Assembly (NCBI GenBank): GCA_035626395.1 | Contig: DASPNR010000002.1 | Span: 569,813-633,812 of the forward strand | Length of the DNA stretch: 64,000 nt | From: Candidatus Limnocylindrales bacterium | GTDB lineage: Bacteria; Desulfobacterota; Binatia; UBA1149; CAITLU01 | Direction: 5' to 3' | Part shown: positions 33,901 to 40,986 of the stretch, piece after piece | Position numbering within the stretch: the stretch's first letter is position 1 | How the letters are laid out: the number at the start of each line of letters is the position of its first letter | Translations under genes and position numbers: made by a program | The notes under the pieces: generated by a model | Told to the model about the DNA's origin: nothing | Database searches by the model: none | The model's input: the letters and a program-made list of their open reading frames with translations, nothing else

Positions 33901-34704
33901 GGCTACAACCGCAACCACCAGAACCAGTTCCTCAACGAGCGCATCGGCGTGTGGTTCAACCATCTGAACCAGGGCCTGCCCATCACGATGATCACCGACA
34001 CGGACACGCACGCCTTCGCCAACCTCGAGTCGGCCGGCGGCCGCACCTGGTCGGCGTCCTCGACCGATGAGCCGGCGCTGATGGTTCCTGGCGAGATCGC
34101 GCAGTCGGTCGCGGCCGGCCGCGCGGTGGGCGGACAGGGTGTCTATGTGCAGACCCGGCTCATCGATGCCGCCGATTCCGGCAACGTCGCCGACCTGACC
34201 CTCGCCGGCGACACGCAGATCACCGTCAGCAACCCGACCGCCGGCGTGAACCTGGAGATCTCGATCCAGGCGCCGCTGTGGGCCGAGTTCGACACCGTGC
34301 GCGTGTACTCGAACGCGGCGACGGCTCCGGTGGCCGCGCGTCCTCAGCTCTTCACGGCAACGCCGACGATGACGCTGGTCAAGGGCACGCACTTCACCGT
34401 CAGCACCGTCAACGTCGCGCCCGGCGTCGCGGGCGGCTCGCGCCAGGAGGCGGTCATCACGGTTCCGTTCGCGAACATGACGCAGGATGCGTGGTTCGTG
34501 GTCGTCGTGAAGGGCAGCGACGGCGTCTCCCGCCCGATGTTCCCGGTCTTCGCGGCCGATCTGGCCAAGGCCAGCAACACCACGCTGGCGCACCTGATTG
34601 ACGGCAACCTCGGTCAGAGCGGCGTCACGGCCCTCGGCGTCACCAACGCGCTGTATGCCGACGTGGACGGCAACGGCGAGTTCGACGGACCGCTCGAGCC
34701 GTGA
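30958..34704 (+). CDS. Large secreted PHP-domain metallohydrolase (CehA/McbA-like)
   Basis: 1248 residues. Signal peptide with cleavage after GALA (about 35). Residues 37-290 are a Cys-containing helical domain (DQQDCANAVFKMAAKIGKSQ; CLKYSHLKL) not recognised outside similar secreted proteins. A large beta-rich part follows (about 290-590). Residues about 595-690 resemble a carboxypeptidase-regulatory/Ig-like repeat (GKLAGTVSGCVTKNGAPAPG; LPEGNYGMAAW). The PHP fold starts near 797 with SDHHVHG, then TDHHAHTD (about 832) and a later TDTDTHAF, supplying metal ligands. It would hydrolyse a phospho- or carbamate ester outside the cytoplasm. The C-terminus holds beta domains. A type II client is plausible. 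Its stop is coupled to the next gene by GTGA. Confidence 0.83.
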   Translation: MTTATRRESGVLSLLSISVCAAMLAGLLAPSGALAQVQNADQQDCANAVFKMAAKIGKSQTKTNSGCLKYSHLKLNDKLGADGQDKTSDSCLTNDPKGKLVKANEQLAGIVADCVAQPDFGSNGTNAGGAGSGHARATMRGIFGLNLEQLWRRLSYTDEAASACQVALVGPTGKLYNTIIKEGASALKTALVTAADGPSLASSITAALIADAKGKIQKGEDAIRADVAETCAVTAQSLIELARGSHGATTSEDLADAAVRVTRCEACLAVAGATALELDCDLFDDATDDDSCSAYVAAYVITDESDLITGPLADGQVGDFMMRNDLARFIIQRGNVRDMYSVGGFGGNIIDVEYNGVAGTDNFLEMQPAINIETVINATAVEVVNDGSNGAAAVVRACGPDDVLDFVNPSTIIEDAGLNFPEDANDNNQDVEACTEYILEPDAAYLKLVTTVFNNEPGTTGFYIGDYVNAAGELEQWGSGNEGIGIRLTADDMGVFSYTGFGEAAGIDYGITAIDLPNTSAVPNGGATSYFSTSGVTYILHSQGVFDAILGQPAEFRVASGASRSFIRYFGVGDGSGANAVTLENLVKGKLAGTVSGCVTKNGAPAPGARVSAGPVVSGAIDRVTSTWVVGDDGCYEGTLPEGNYGMAAWREGTPYEGGGATPTIHNVTVAVETPVVQNFDLPQNGTISVGVTDENGNAVPARVSVVGFDPSPDIILGENTGLHRDQNDVHPFGIARAVYTDATGNVTFEMEPGSYQVYVSRGPEYSAYSVPVTVSAGADTPVAAEIARVVDTTGFISSDHHVHGIASADSRVSESDRVRQFAGEGVDNVIMTDHHAHTDLNPRIAAMGFSNFVASTVGEEITTWDTGHYNAYPMTVDPTRPSGGSTDWGGAAAAGEDFASLGSYILSPAEVETLAKTGPTATADTVVQINHIDSHFVPMKIDTSAVPPTTGMTTAERLAFRMDPNGGNLFNHFDALELWNGYNRNHQNQFLNERIGVWFNHLNQGLPITMITDTDTHAFANLESAGGRTWSASSTDEPALMVPGEIAQSVAAGRAVGGQGVYVQTRLIDAADSGNVADLTLAGDTQITVSNPTAGVNLEISIQAPLWAEFDTVRVYSNAATAPVAARPQLFTATPTMTLVKGTHFTVSTVNVAPGVAGGSRQEAVITVPFANMTQDAWFVVVVKGSDGVSRPMFPVFAADLAKASNTTLAHLIDGNLGQSGVTALGVTNALYADVDGNGEFDGPLEP

Positions 34705-36176
34705 TCCGAGCCGCGACCGCGGCCTTCCTGATCGTTGCAACCGGCGCCGCCCTCACGGGCGGCGCCGGTTCGACTTTGGGGCAGGCGCAAGACACTCCCC
34801 GACACGACGCGGCGCCTTCCTCGGCGCAGGAGTCGATCCATTCGGCCTCGCCGGCAGCCGGCGCTACGGCGCCTGCGGAGACGAAGCCGGACACGCCCAC
34901 GCAACGACAGCCGGCGACGAAGACGCCGACACAGCAGCCGACGGCGCAGCCCTCTTCGCCTGGCTCGCCCTCGCCCGCTCCTGCCAGGAAGGTTCGCGCC
35001 GCCGGTGGTCAGGCCATTCTTTCGTCGGCCGAGAATGCGGCGCTGATGGTCAGCGGCATCATCCAGAGCTCACGCAAACTGGATGCGACCGGATGGACGG
35101 CGGAGCTGGCCGTGGATCGCAAGCTGCTCGGCGACGTCCAGGTCGGCACGACCGTGCAGATTGCGTGGGAAGAGCTGGCCGCGTCGCGGCAAGTGCGCTT
35201 CGACGACGGCGAGCGCGTGCTGGTCGTGCTCGAACCGTTGCCGGCGCAGAGCCTGTGGGCCAGGCGTTTCGCGGATGCGCAGAAGCGAGTGTACGTCGTC
35301 GCGCGCAATGGCGAGGCGTTCCTGCGCAGCCCCGACGCGACGACGCTCAACTCGCTCGAACACTATCTGGCGATGGGCCGCGAGGCTCGCAAGGGCGCGC
35401 CCGGAGCGAGGCGCCTGGCCGAGCTGATTGCATCGGGCCATCGGGCGATAGCGATGGAGGCGCTCGACGTTCTCGAGAACCGGACCGATCTCGCCGCCGC
35501 TCTCGGCGACGACGGCGGCTCGCTGCTTCTTCAGGCCGCGCGCTCGGAAGGACGCGACCACGCCATCCGTGCCCGTGCGCTGCGGCTTGCCGCCAAGAGC
35601 GGGCTGCGTGGCGTCAAGGAGGCCGCGCTGGCGCTGGCGCAGCCGGGCTCATCCATGCGCGCCGAAGCGTACCGTGCGCTGGGGATCCTGCCGCACGGCC
35701 TGACGCCGCAGGAGGCCGAAGCGCTGCTGGACGATCCCGATCCCGAGCTGCGTGTCGTGGGAATCGCGCTGGCCACCGACCCGGCCAAACGCGAGCGGCT
35801 CATCAAGATGGCGCGCAGCGACGATTCACCGACCGTCCGCGCAACGGCCGGTGCCACCCTTCTCGTCCGCCACCGCGAGCAGGCCATCCAGGACGCGCTG
35901 CCGCTCCTGGAGGACAAGGACCGCAACGTGCGAGCCGCCATCGGACACGCGCTCGGAGAGCTCGGAGATGCTGCGATCGAGCCGCTCAAGCGCGTCGTGG
36001 AGACCGGTAGCGAGGACGCGGCAGTGGCAGCCGTCCTCGGCCTGGCCAATGCGGGTGCCGAAGGCGGCGTCGCGCTGGTGTCGATCGGCCATCTGCATCC
36101 GAGCGAGAAGGTGCGCACCGCAGCCAATCTCGCGCTCGGCAAGGGACCGCCGAAGGCGCACGGGCACACGCACTGA
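34701..36176 (+). CDS. Exported HEAT-repeat protein
   Basis: 491 residues from a GTG that overlaps the preceding stop. Signal peptide (MIRAATAAFLIVATGAALTG), then a Thr/Pro/Ser-rich linker to about residue 95. A beta domain at about 100-210 follows (VSGIIQSSRKL; RVLVVLEPLP). Helical HEAT/PBS-like repeats run from about 230 to the end (AIRARALRLAAKSGLRGVKE; LDDPDPELRVVGIALATDP; LEDKDRNVRAAIGHALGEL). The end HGHTH could bind metal. HEAT arrays are protein-binding scaffolds; coupling to the PHP enzyme suggests it works with it, perhaps in folding or surface retention. Confidence 0.8.
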   Translation: MIRAATAAFLIVATGAALTGGAGSTLGQAQDTPRHDAAPSSAQESIHSASPAAGATAPAETKPDTPTQRQPATKTPTQQPTAQPSSPGSPSPAPARKVRAAGGQAILSSAENAALMVSGIIQSSRKLDATGWTAELAVDRKLLGDVQVGTTVQIAWEELAASRQVRFDDGERVLVVLEPLPAQSLWARRFADAQKRVYVVARNGEAFLRSPDATTLNSLEHYLAMGREARKGAPGARRLAELIASGHRAIAMEALDVLENRTDLAAALGDDGGSLLLQAARSEGRDHAIRARALRLAAKSGLRGVKEAALALAQPGSSMRAEAYRALGILPHGLTPQEAEALLDDPDPELRVVGIALATDPAKRERLIKMARSDDSPTVRATAGATLLVRHREQAIQDALPLLEDKDRNVRAAIGHALGELGDAAIEPLKRVVETGSEDAAVAAVLGLANAGAEGGVALVSIGHLHPSEKVRTAANLALGKGPPKAHGHTH

Positions 36177-36320
36177 GCTGCATCGCGGGTGCAGCGGGCA
36201 AAAAAAAGGGATCGCTGCGGAGCGGATGAGAACTGCCCAGAGCGGCACCGGCCGAGGCGGCGTCGCACCGCCGCCGCGGCCGGCGATCGTCTCACGCTCG
36301 TACGTAGCGCGAGGCCGGGC

Positions 36321-36653
36321 TCAGGCACGCGCGGCGTGCGCGGCCAGCGAGTGGGTGGCGGCCGCCGCGACGCGCTCGCGGCGGATCAGATAGATCATCG
36401 CGCCGATGCTGCCCGTGGTCAGCACGAGCATCAGGTACGGCAGCGGGTTGATCCCTTTCTGCCGCGCATCGCCGATCATCCAGATCGTGAAGAACGTCAG
36501 CGCCAGCACGAGATCGAACATGATCTGCATGGTGGCGGCGTTGGCCGTTGCCGCCTCGAAGAGGCCGACGACGCCGTAGTGGTAGAGGACGTAGCCGGTA
36601 AACGCTGCGAACTCCGCCAGGACGAAGAGAAGGCCGATCTGCTTGAGGTTCAT
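36321..36653 (-). CDS. Small membrane protein, DUF2834-like
   Basis: 110 residues from the ATG at 36653, with AAGGAG seven bases upstream. Three hydrophobic helices: LKQIGLLFVLAEFAAFTGYV, FDLVLALTFFTIWMIG and LPYLMLVLTTGSIGAMIYLI, with GLFEAATANAATMQIMFDL between the first two. This matches DUF2834 proteins in length and in the pattern before the second helix. Function unknown. It is divergent from the kinase/NtrC pair, and a sigma-54-like promoter faces it. Confidence 0.8.
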   Translation of the reverse strand: MNLKQIGLLFVLAEFAAFTGYVLYHYGVVGLFEAATANAATMQIMFDLVLALTFFTIWMIGDARQKGINPLPYLMLVLTTGSIGAMIYLIRRERVAAAATHSLAAHAARA

Positions 36654-36731
36654 GGGCTGCTCCTTGCGTGGACTTTCGTAGTCCAGGTTTGTGGGGCCTG
36701 CTGCGGCCCGTCGTTGTCGGCAGCCCACGAT

Positions 36732-36746
36732 CCAAGCGTCGTGCCA
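36732..36746 (-). promoter_or_regulatory. Sigma-54-like promoter for the DUF2834-like gene
   Basis: On the minus strand: TGGCACG-ACGC-TTGG. The -24 half is perfect; the -12 half has GG where GC is usual, with the correct ten-base spacing. The start of transcription would fall near 36721, 68 bases before the ATG. The NtrC-family activator needed for such promoters is encoded next door. Confidence 0.5.
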
Positions 36747-36795
36747 CGGACGTGACCGGCCCTCCCGCTTCCGTCTGGCTCGTCACGGCGCGCGG

Positions 36796-36833
36796 CGTTG
36801 CGGCGCATCCACCCGCGTTGCGGACGTGCAACG
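36796..36833. promoter_or_regulatory. Possible enhancer site: inverted repeat and repeated octamer
   Basis: CGTTGC-N6-GCAACG (36816-36833) is a perfect dyad; its first octamer CGTTGCGG recurs at 36796-36803, 20 bp away, about two helical turns. It lies roughly 100 bp upstream of the predicted sigma-54 start, where enhancer-binding proteins usually bind, and just upstream of the kinase gene. Confidence 0.4.
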
Positions 36834-36920
36834 TCCCACGTGACCGATGGCTGTACTGGCCCGCGGGGTTGGGCGACAATGCTGCATCGGCCGCGGCTCA
36901 AAGCTTGCTTTTGTACGCCC

Positions 36921-37919
36921 ATGGAACCGGAACCGATTCCTTCTCCCTCCCCTGCCCTGCGCGCGAGCCGCGGCTGGCGCTGGATCGGCGCCGCGCTCGG
37001 CCTCGGCCTCGGCCTGTTCGATGCGATGCTGCTGTCGTCGGCGATGGGCGTCGACTTCCGGCTCAACGGCGAATCGGGAACGTTGTTCGTCGGTGCCTAC
37101 TTCGGCGTCAGCCTGGCGATCGTCGGCTTCCTGCTCGGAGAGACGATGGAAGCGCGGCGGCGCGATCGTGAGGCGGCGGCGCTGATCGAGCAGCAGAACC
37201 AGACGATCCTGGCTACGCGCGCCCGCCTGCTGCAGAGCGAGAAGCTGGCAGCGCTCGGGCAGCTGGCCGCCGCCATCGCGCACGAGGTGCGAAACCCGCT
37301 CGGAATCATCCGGTCCGCCGCTCAGGGCATTGCCGAATCGCTCGAGCATCCCGACGAGGACACACGCAAGGCGTGCTCCTTCATCACCGCCGAGACCGAC
37401 CGCCTCAACAACGTGGTCAGCTCGCTGCTCCAGTTCGCACGGCCCATCAAGCCGGCGCCGCGGCCGGTCCGCGTCGAGGAGCTGTTCGACACGGCGCTGC
37501 TGCTGGTGCGTGACGAGATCGCGCGCAAGCAGGTCCAGCTGCGATGCGTCGTGGCCGCGTCCCTGCCGTCGCTCGACGTCGATCGCGATCTCATCACCCA
37601 GGTCCTGGTCGACCTGCTGTCGAACGCCGCCGAGGCCGCGCCGACGGGCGGCGAAGTCACGCTGGCGGCCAGCTCCGCCAACGGCAGCATCGTTCTCGAA
37701 GTCGCCGACTCCGGCGCCGGCATCCCTGCCGATCTTCGCGCGCGCGTGTTCGAGCCGTTCTTCACGACCAAGGCCTCAGGCACAGGCCTCGGCCTGGCCA
37801 TCGCAAAGCAGATCGTCGGCGCGCACGGCGGGCGCATCGAGGCCGGCGAGCGCAAGGGCGGCGGCGCGCGACTGATCATCACCCTTCCGCTGGCGCCTGC
37901 GGCTGCGATGGCCGCATGA
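36921..37919 (+). CDS. Membrane histidine kinase, NtrB-like
   Basis: 332 residues. Two helices at about 15-65 with a very short loop between them, then a coiled coil with the HisKA box AAAIAHEVRNPLGIIRSAA (His121). The HATPase domain has the N box LLSNAAEAAP, G1 VADSGAGIPADL, and G2/F box FEPFFTTKASGTGLGLAIAK. With almost no periplasmic sensor domain, it may sense within the membrane or through a partner such as the adjacent small membrane protein. The stop overlaps the response-regulator ATG (ATGA). ATG 36921 was chosen because upstream in-frame codons give an implausible Cys/Arg-rich leader. Confidence 0.92.
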   Translation: MEPEPIPSPSPALRASRGWRWIGAALGLGLGLFDAMLLSSAMGVDFRLNGESGTLFVGAYFGVSLAIVGFLLGETMEARRRDREAAALIEQQNQTILATRARLLQSEKLAALGQLAAAIAHEVRNPLGIIRSAAQGIAESLEHPDEDTRKACSFITAETDRLNNVVSSLLQFARPIKPAPRPVRVEELFDTALLLVRDEIARKQVQLRCVVAASLPSLDVDRDLITQVLVDLLSNAAEAAPTGGEVTLAASSANGSIVLEVADSGAGIPADLRARVFEPFFTTKASGTGLGLAIAKQIVGAHGGRIEAGERKGGGARLIITLPLAPAAAMAA

Positions 37920-39268
37920 AGCCGCGCGTCCTCATCGTCGACGACGAAGAGCGCATGGCCGGCGTCGCAGCGATGGCACTGGCACGCGCCGGCTACGCCT
38001 GCGAGACCTGCTCCAGCGCGGCGGGCGCGCTCGAATCGCTGGAGGCCAACGGCGCCGACGTCGTCGTGACCGACTGGAAGATGCCCGGGATGGACGGCAT
38101 CGAGCTGCTGCGGCGAATTCGCGCGCGCCACGCGCACGTTCCGGTGGTGATGATCACCGCGCACGGCAGCGTTCCTTCGGCGGTGGCGGCCATGCGCGAG
38201 GGCGCCTTCGACTACGTCACCAAGCCCTTCGACAACGACGAGCTGCGGGCGGTGGTCGCGCGTGCCATCGAGATGACGCGGCTGGAGCGCGAGAACCGCT
38301 ACCTGCGTCAGGAGATTGCCGGCGCCTATTCTCCTGATGCGATCGTGGCCGAGAGCCCGCGCAGCCAGGAGCTGCTCGATCTGGTGCGGCGCGTGGCCGC
38401 CAGCCGCTCCACCGTCCTGGTGCAGGGTGAGAGCGGCACGGGCAAGGAGCTGGTCGCCCGCCTGCTGCATTACTGGAGCGACCGCGTCGGCAAGCCGTTC
38501 GTGGCCGTCAACTGCAAGGCGTTCGCCGAAGGCGTGCTCGAAAGCGAGCTGTTCGGACACGAGAAGGGCGCGTTCACCGGCGCGATGAGCGCGCGCGCCG
38601 GCTGCTTCGAGCGAGCCAGCGGCGGCACGCTGTTCCTGGACGAGATCGGCGAGATCGGCGAGAGCTTCCAGGCCAAGCTCCTGCGCGTGCTGCAGGACGG
38701 CGAGGTGCTGCCGGTGGGCAGCAGCAAGCCGCGCAGGGTGGACGTGCGAACGGTCGCCGCCACCAATCGCGTGCTGCGCGACGAGGTCGCTGCCGGCCGC
38801 TTTCGCGAGGACCTCTACTTCAGGCTCAACGTGATTCCGATCCAGCTTGCGCCGCTGCGCGAGCGGCGCGAGGACATTCTTCCGATGGCGCGCCACTTCC
38901 TGGCGCGCCAGGCCGGCGAGGCCGGGCGCCAGCTCGCCTTGAGCGATGAAGCCGAGGCCGCGCTGCTGTCGCATTCCTGGCCCGGAAACGTGCGCGAGCT
39001 CGAGAACGCCATCGAGCGTGCCGTGGTGCTCGCGCGCTCCGACAAGATCTGGAGCGAGGACCTCCTGCTGGAACAGCCGAAGGCGCCGGCTGCAACACCG
39101 ATGCTCGGCAGCGGCGGGACGCTGCAGGAGTCCCTCGACGACGCGGCCGCCGAGCGCATCCGTGCCGCGCTCGAAGAAGCGGGCGGTCAGCGCGCCGAAG
39201 CTGCGCGCATCCTGGGCGTGGAGCGCACCACGCTGTATCGCATGATGAAGCGCCTCGGCATCCGCTGA
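37916..39268 (+). CDS. NtrC-family sigma-54-dependent response regulator
   Basis: 450 residues. Receiver domain 1-120 with Asp10/Asp11-type acidic pocket and phospho-acceptor Asp53 ([13 protein letters not shown]) and Lys in VTKPFDN. AAA+ domain about 140-370: Walker A GESGTGKE, the sigma-54 contact loop GAFTGA, Walker [12 protein letters not shown], and the Arg finger region. C-terminal Fis-type helix-turn-helix ([21 protein letters not shown]). Phosphorylated by the kinase encoded just upstream, it should activate a sigma-54 promoter; the divergent one at 36732-36746 is the nearest candidate. Confidence 0.95.
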   Translation: MKPRVLIVDDEERMAGVAAMALARAGYACETCSSAAGALESLEANGADVVVTDWKMPGMDGIELLRRIRARHAHVPVVMITAHGSVPSAVAAMREGAFDYVTKPFDNDELRAVVARAIEMTRLERENRYLRQEIAGAYSPDAIVAESPRSQELLDLVRRVAASRSTVLVQGESGTGKELVARLLHYWSDRVGKPFVAVNCKAFAEGVLESELFGHEKGAFTGAMSARAGCFERASGGTLFLDEIGEIGESFQAKLLRVLQDGEVLPVGSSKPRRVDVRTVAATNRVLRDEVAAGRFREDLYFRLNVIPIQLAPLRERREDILPMARHFLARQAGEAGRQLALSDEAEAALLSHSWPGNVRELENAIERAVVLARSDKIWSEDLLLEQPKAPAATPMLGSGGTLQESLDDAAAERIRAALEEAGGQRAEAARILGVERTTLYRMMKRLGIR

Positions 39269-39324
39269 CCTCGGCGCCATGGAGAAGTCGCCAAGCCGCG
39301 GAGCAGCCGACCGCTGCGTCCCCT

Positions 39325-40125
39325 TCAGGCGTCGGTAGCCGCGGCCGTCTCCTGCCGGTGCAGGCGGCGGATGCGCAAGCCGACGGCCAGCATCACCACG
39401 CTCACTACCGCTATTCCGCCGGCCGCCATCGGCTGAGCCATCGCACGCATGTTCTCGAGCTCGCCGGGGCGCACCGGCAGGCCCTGGTAGGCGCGCCTGG
39501 CCATCTGCTGCTGCTCGGCCCATTCGGGAATCGCCGGCCACGCGAGCATGAGCACCACCGCTTGCAGGCCATAGACCGCAACGCCGAGCGGAAGCGCCGG
39601 CGCCATCAGGCGCAGCACGCAGATTCCGACGGCGACTTCGGCCGCGCCAACCGCGATCGTCAGCACGACGCTGGCCGGCCACGGCACGTCGATGCCGATG
39701 GGCGGTATCGGATTGCTCCACATCGTCCATCGCGTCATCCCTTGTACGCCGCTCAGCACGGCGAAGACTCCGAACAGCACCGTCCACCAGCGCTCGCTCG
39801 CAAGGATGCGCGGATCGACGTGATACCGGGGCTTTTCCATGCCTGGATCCTCGGGAGCGGGAACGGCGGAGGTGCGATGGGCGTCGATGCCGAGCGCCCA
39901 GAAACCGGGCGTCCACTGCACGCGGTCGAGCAGCACGAACTCGAGGGCCGCGAAGAACAGAATCGACGTCCAGAACGGGACCTCCGCAAGGCCCGGAAGC
40001 GTGCGCGTCAGCAGCGCCTGCACGATCACGAGCGGTGCGCTGACCAGCAGCCAGTCGACGTAGATTGCCAGCAGGAGCCGCTTGCGCGACGCCGCGGGCC
40101 AGGCGCTCCTCGCGTCGTTCCTCAC
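39325..40125 (-). CDS. Hypothetical polytopic membrane protein (RDD-like N-terminus)
   Basis: 266 residues, GTG start at 40125. Two helices at about 15-70 frame LLLAIYVDWLLVSAP and WTPGFWALGIDAHR, the Asp- and Gly-containing pattern of RDD membrane proteins. A soluble stretch follows (about 85-115, Pro-rich), then four more helices with Trp-rich loops. No function can be assigned. Convergent with the NtrC gene. Confidence 0.72.
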   Translation of the reverse strand: MRNDARSAWPAASRKRLLLAIYVDWLLVSAPLVIVQALLTRTLPGLAEVPFWTSILFFAALEFVLLDRVQWTPGFWALGIDAHRTSAVPAPEDPGMEKPRYHVDPRILASERWWTVLFGVFAVLSGVQGMTRWTMWSNPIPPIGIDVPWPASVVLTIAVGAAEVAVGICVLRLMAPALPLGVAVYGLQAVVLMLAWPAIPEWAEQQQMARRAYQGLPVRPGELENMRAMAQPMAAGGIAVVSVVMLAVGLRIRRLHRQETAAATDA

Positions 40126-40138
40126 CGCGGCGGCCGCC

Positions 40139-40237
40139 TCACCGCTGCGACCCGTGCTTCTCGCGCCACGGCTTGACGATGGCGAAGGGATCTTCGGGCG
40201 GCGTCTGGAAGACGGCGACGCCGTCGGGAATCACCAC
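40139..40237 (-). CDS. Possible very small ORF downstream of the DUF1232 gene
   Basis: From a GTG at 40237 this reads 32 residues (VVIPDGVAVFQ then PPEDPFAIVKPW). It is in the same frame as the DUF1232 gene above it and begins after that gene's TGA; codons between the TGA and the GTG are also open. The composition looks protein-like rather than like a shadow frame. There is no clear ribosome site. It could be a remnant, a stop read-through extension or a real small protein. Confidence 0.25.
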   Translation of the reverse strand: MVIPDGVAVFQTPPEDPFAIVKPWREKHGSQR

Positions 40238-40276
40238 CCAAGGCTGTCTGCTGCGGACCCCGATGTGCGCGCAGCG

Positions 40277-40654
40277 TCACTCGGCGCTCTCTCGGAAGAA
40301 GCCGAGCACCAGCCACAGCGCCAGCAGCCACAGTGCCACGACCAGCACGGCGCCCGCATACGACGACGGACCCGGCCCCGCCGATGCCGCCTTGGCACGG
40401 GCATCGACCATGACCGGCTCGGGAATCATGCGCAGGCACAGCGCCAGGCCGAGCGGCACCAGCAGCAGGTCGTCGAGGTAGCCCAGGATCGGAATGAAGT
40501 CGGGGATGAGGTCGATGGGACTGAGCGCGTAGGCGACGACGAGCGCGGCCAGCAGACGCGCCGGCGCCGGCGTGCGCGGATCGCGAGCCGCGTAGTAGAT
40601 GGCCAGAGTCTGCGCGCGAAGGTGCCTGGCGTGGGCTTTGAGCGACTCCAGCAT
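40277..40654 (-). CDS. DUF1232 (YkvA-like) membrane protein
   Basis: 125 residues, ATG 40654 with AGGAG nine bases upstream. The DUF1232 core is clear: [34 protein letters not shown], an [11 protein letters not shown] signature, on a helix pair. A final helix ([17 protein letters not shown]) follows a Pro/Ala linker. The role of the family is not established. A 35-residue membrane peptide gene ends two codons before its start. Confidence 0.85.
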   Translation of the reverse strand: MLESLKAHARHLRAQTLAIYYAARDPRTPAPARLLAALVVAYALSPIDLIPDFIPILGYLDDLLLVPLGLALCLRMIPEPVMVDARAKAASAGPGPSSYAGAVLVVALWLLALWLVLGFFRESAE

Positions 40655-40659
40655 GATGC

Positions 40660-40767
40660 TCACTCCTGCCGCCGGCGCACGAGGCTGACGACGAGCGTCA
40701 GCAGACACAGGGCCGCCATCGTCCTGTGGCGCCAGTCTCCATTCTGCGCTGTTGCCTGTGAGCTCAT
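40660..40767 (-). CDS. Possible small membrane peptide upstream of DUF1232
   Basis: 35 residues: a polar N-terminus ([14 protein letters not shown]), one hydrophobic segment ([14 protein letters not shown]) and a basic end (RRRQE). The stop is five bases before the DUF1232 ATG, and the DUF1232 ribosome site lies inside this ORF, suggesting coupled translation. The ribosome site for the peptide itself is weak. Too short for most gene finders. Confidence 0.4.
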   Translation of the reverse strand: MSSQATAQNGDWRHRTMAALCLLTLVVSLVRRRQE

Positions 40768-40986
40768 CGGGGCTCGTGCGGCCGGAGTCTAACCGCCGCC
40801 TCCCCCGACGCCAATCCGAAGGATGCAGTGGGCGCCGACGAGACAGTCCCACGTGAGCCGCCCTGCAAGCGAGCGAGGAGTTGCCTGGGTCAGCCACTCC
40901 TTCGTCTGCCGTGCTCTCGCCGTCTGCTCGCTGGGCGCAGAGCACACGTGGTCTGTTGCAGGAGGCCGTGCTAGTCCAGGCGCCTC

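Noticed and set aside
31510..34740. A 1076-codon minus-strand open frame opposite the PHP-domain gene
   Set aside because: Same mirror-codon effect in high-GC DNA; no recognisable motif, and the sense gene has a promoter, ribosome site and signal peptide.
36177..36195. Stem-loop gctgca/tgcagc as terminator of the HEAT gene
   Set aside because: The stem is only six pairs and is followed by an A-run on the plus strand rather than a T-run; on the other strand the T-run precedes the stem.
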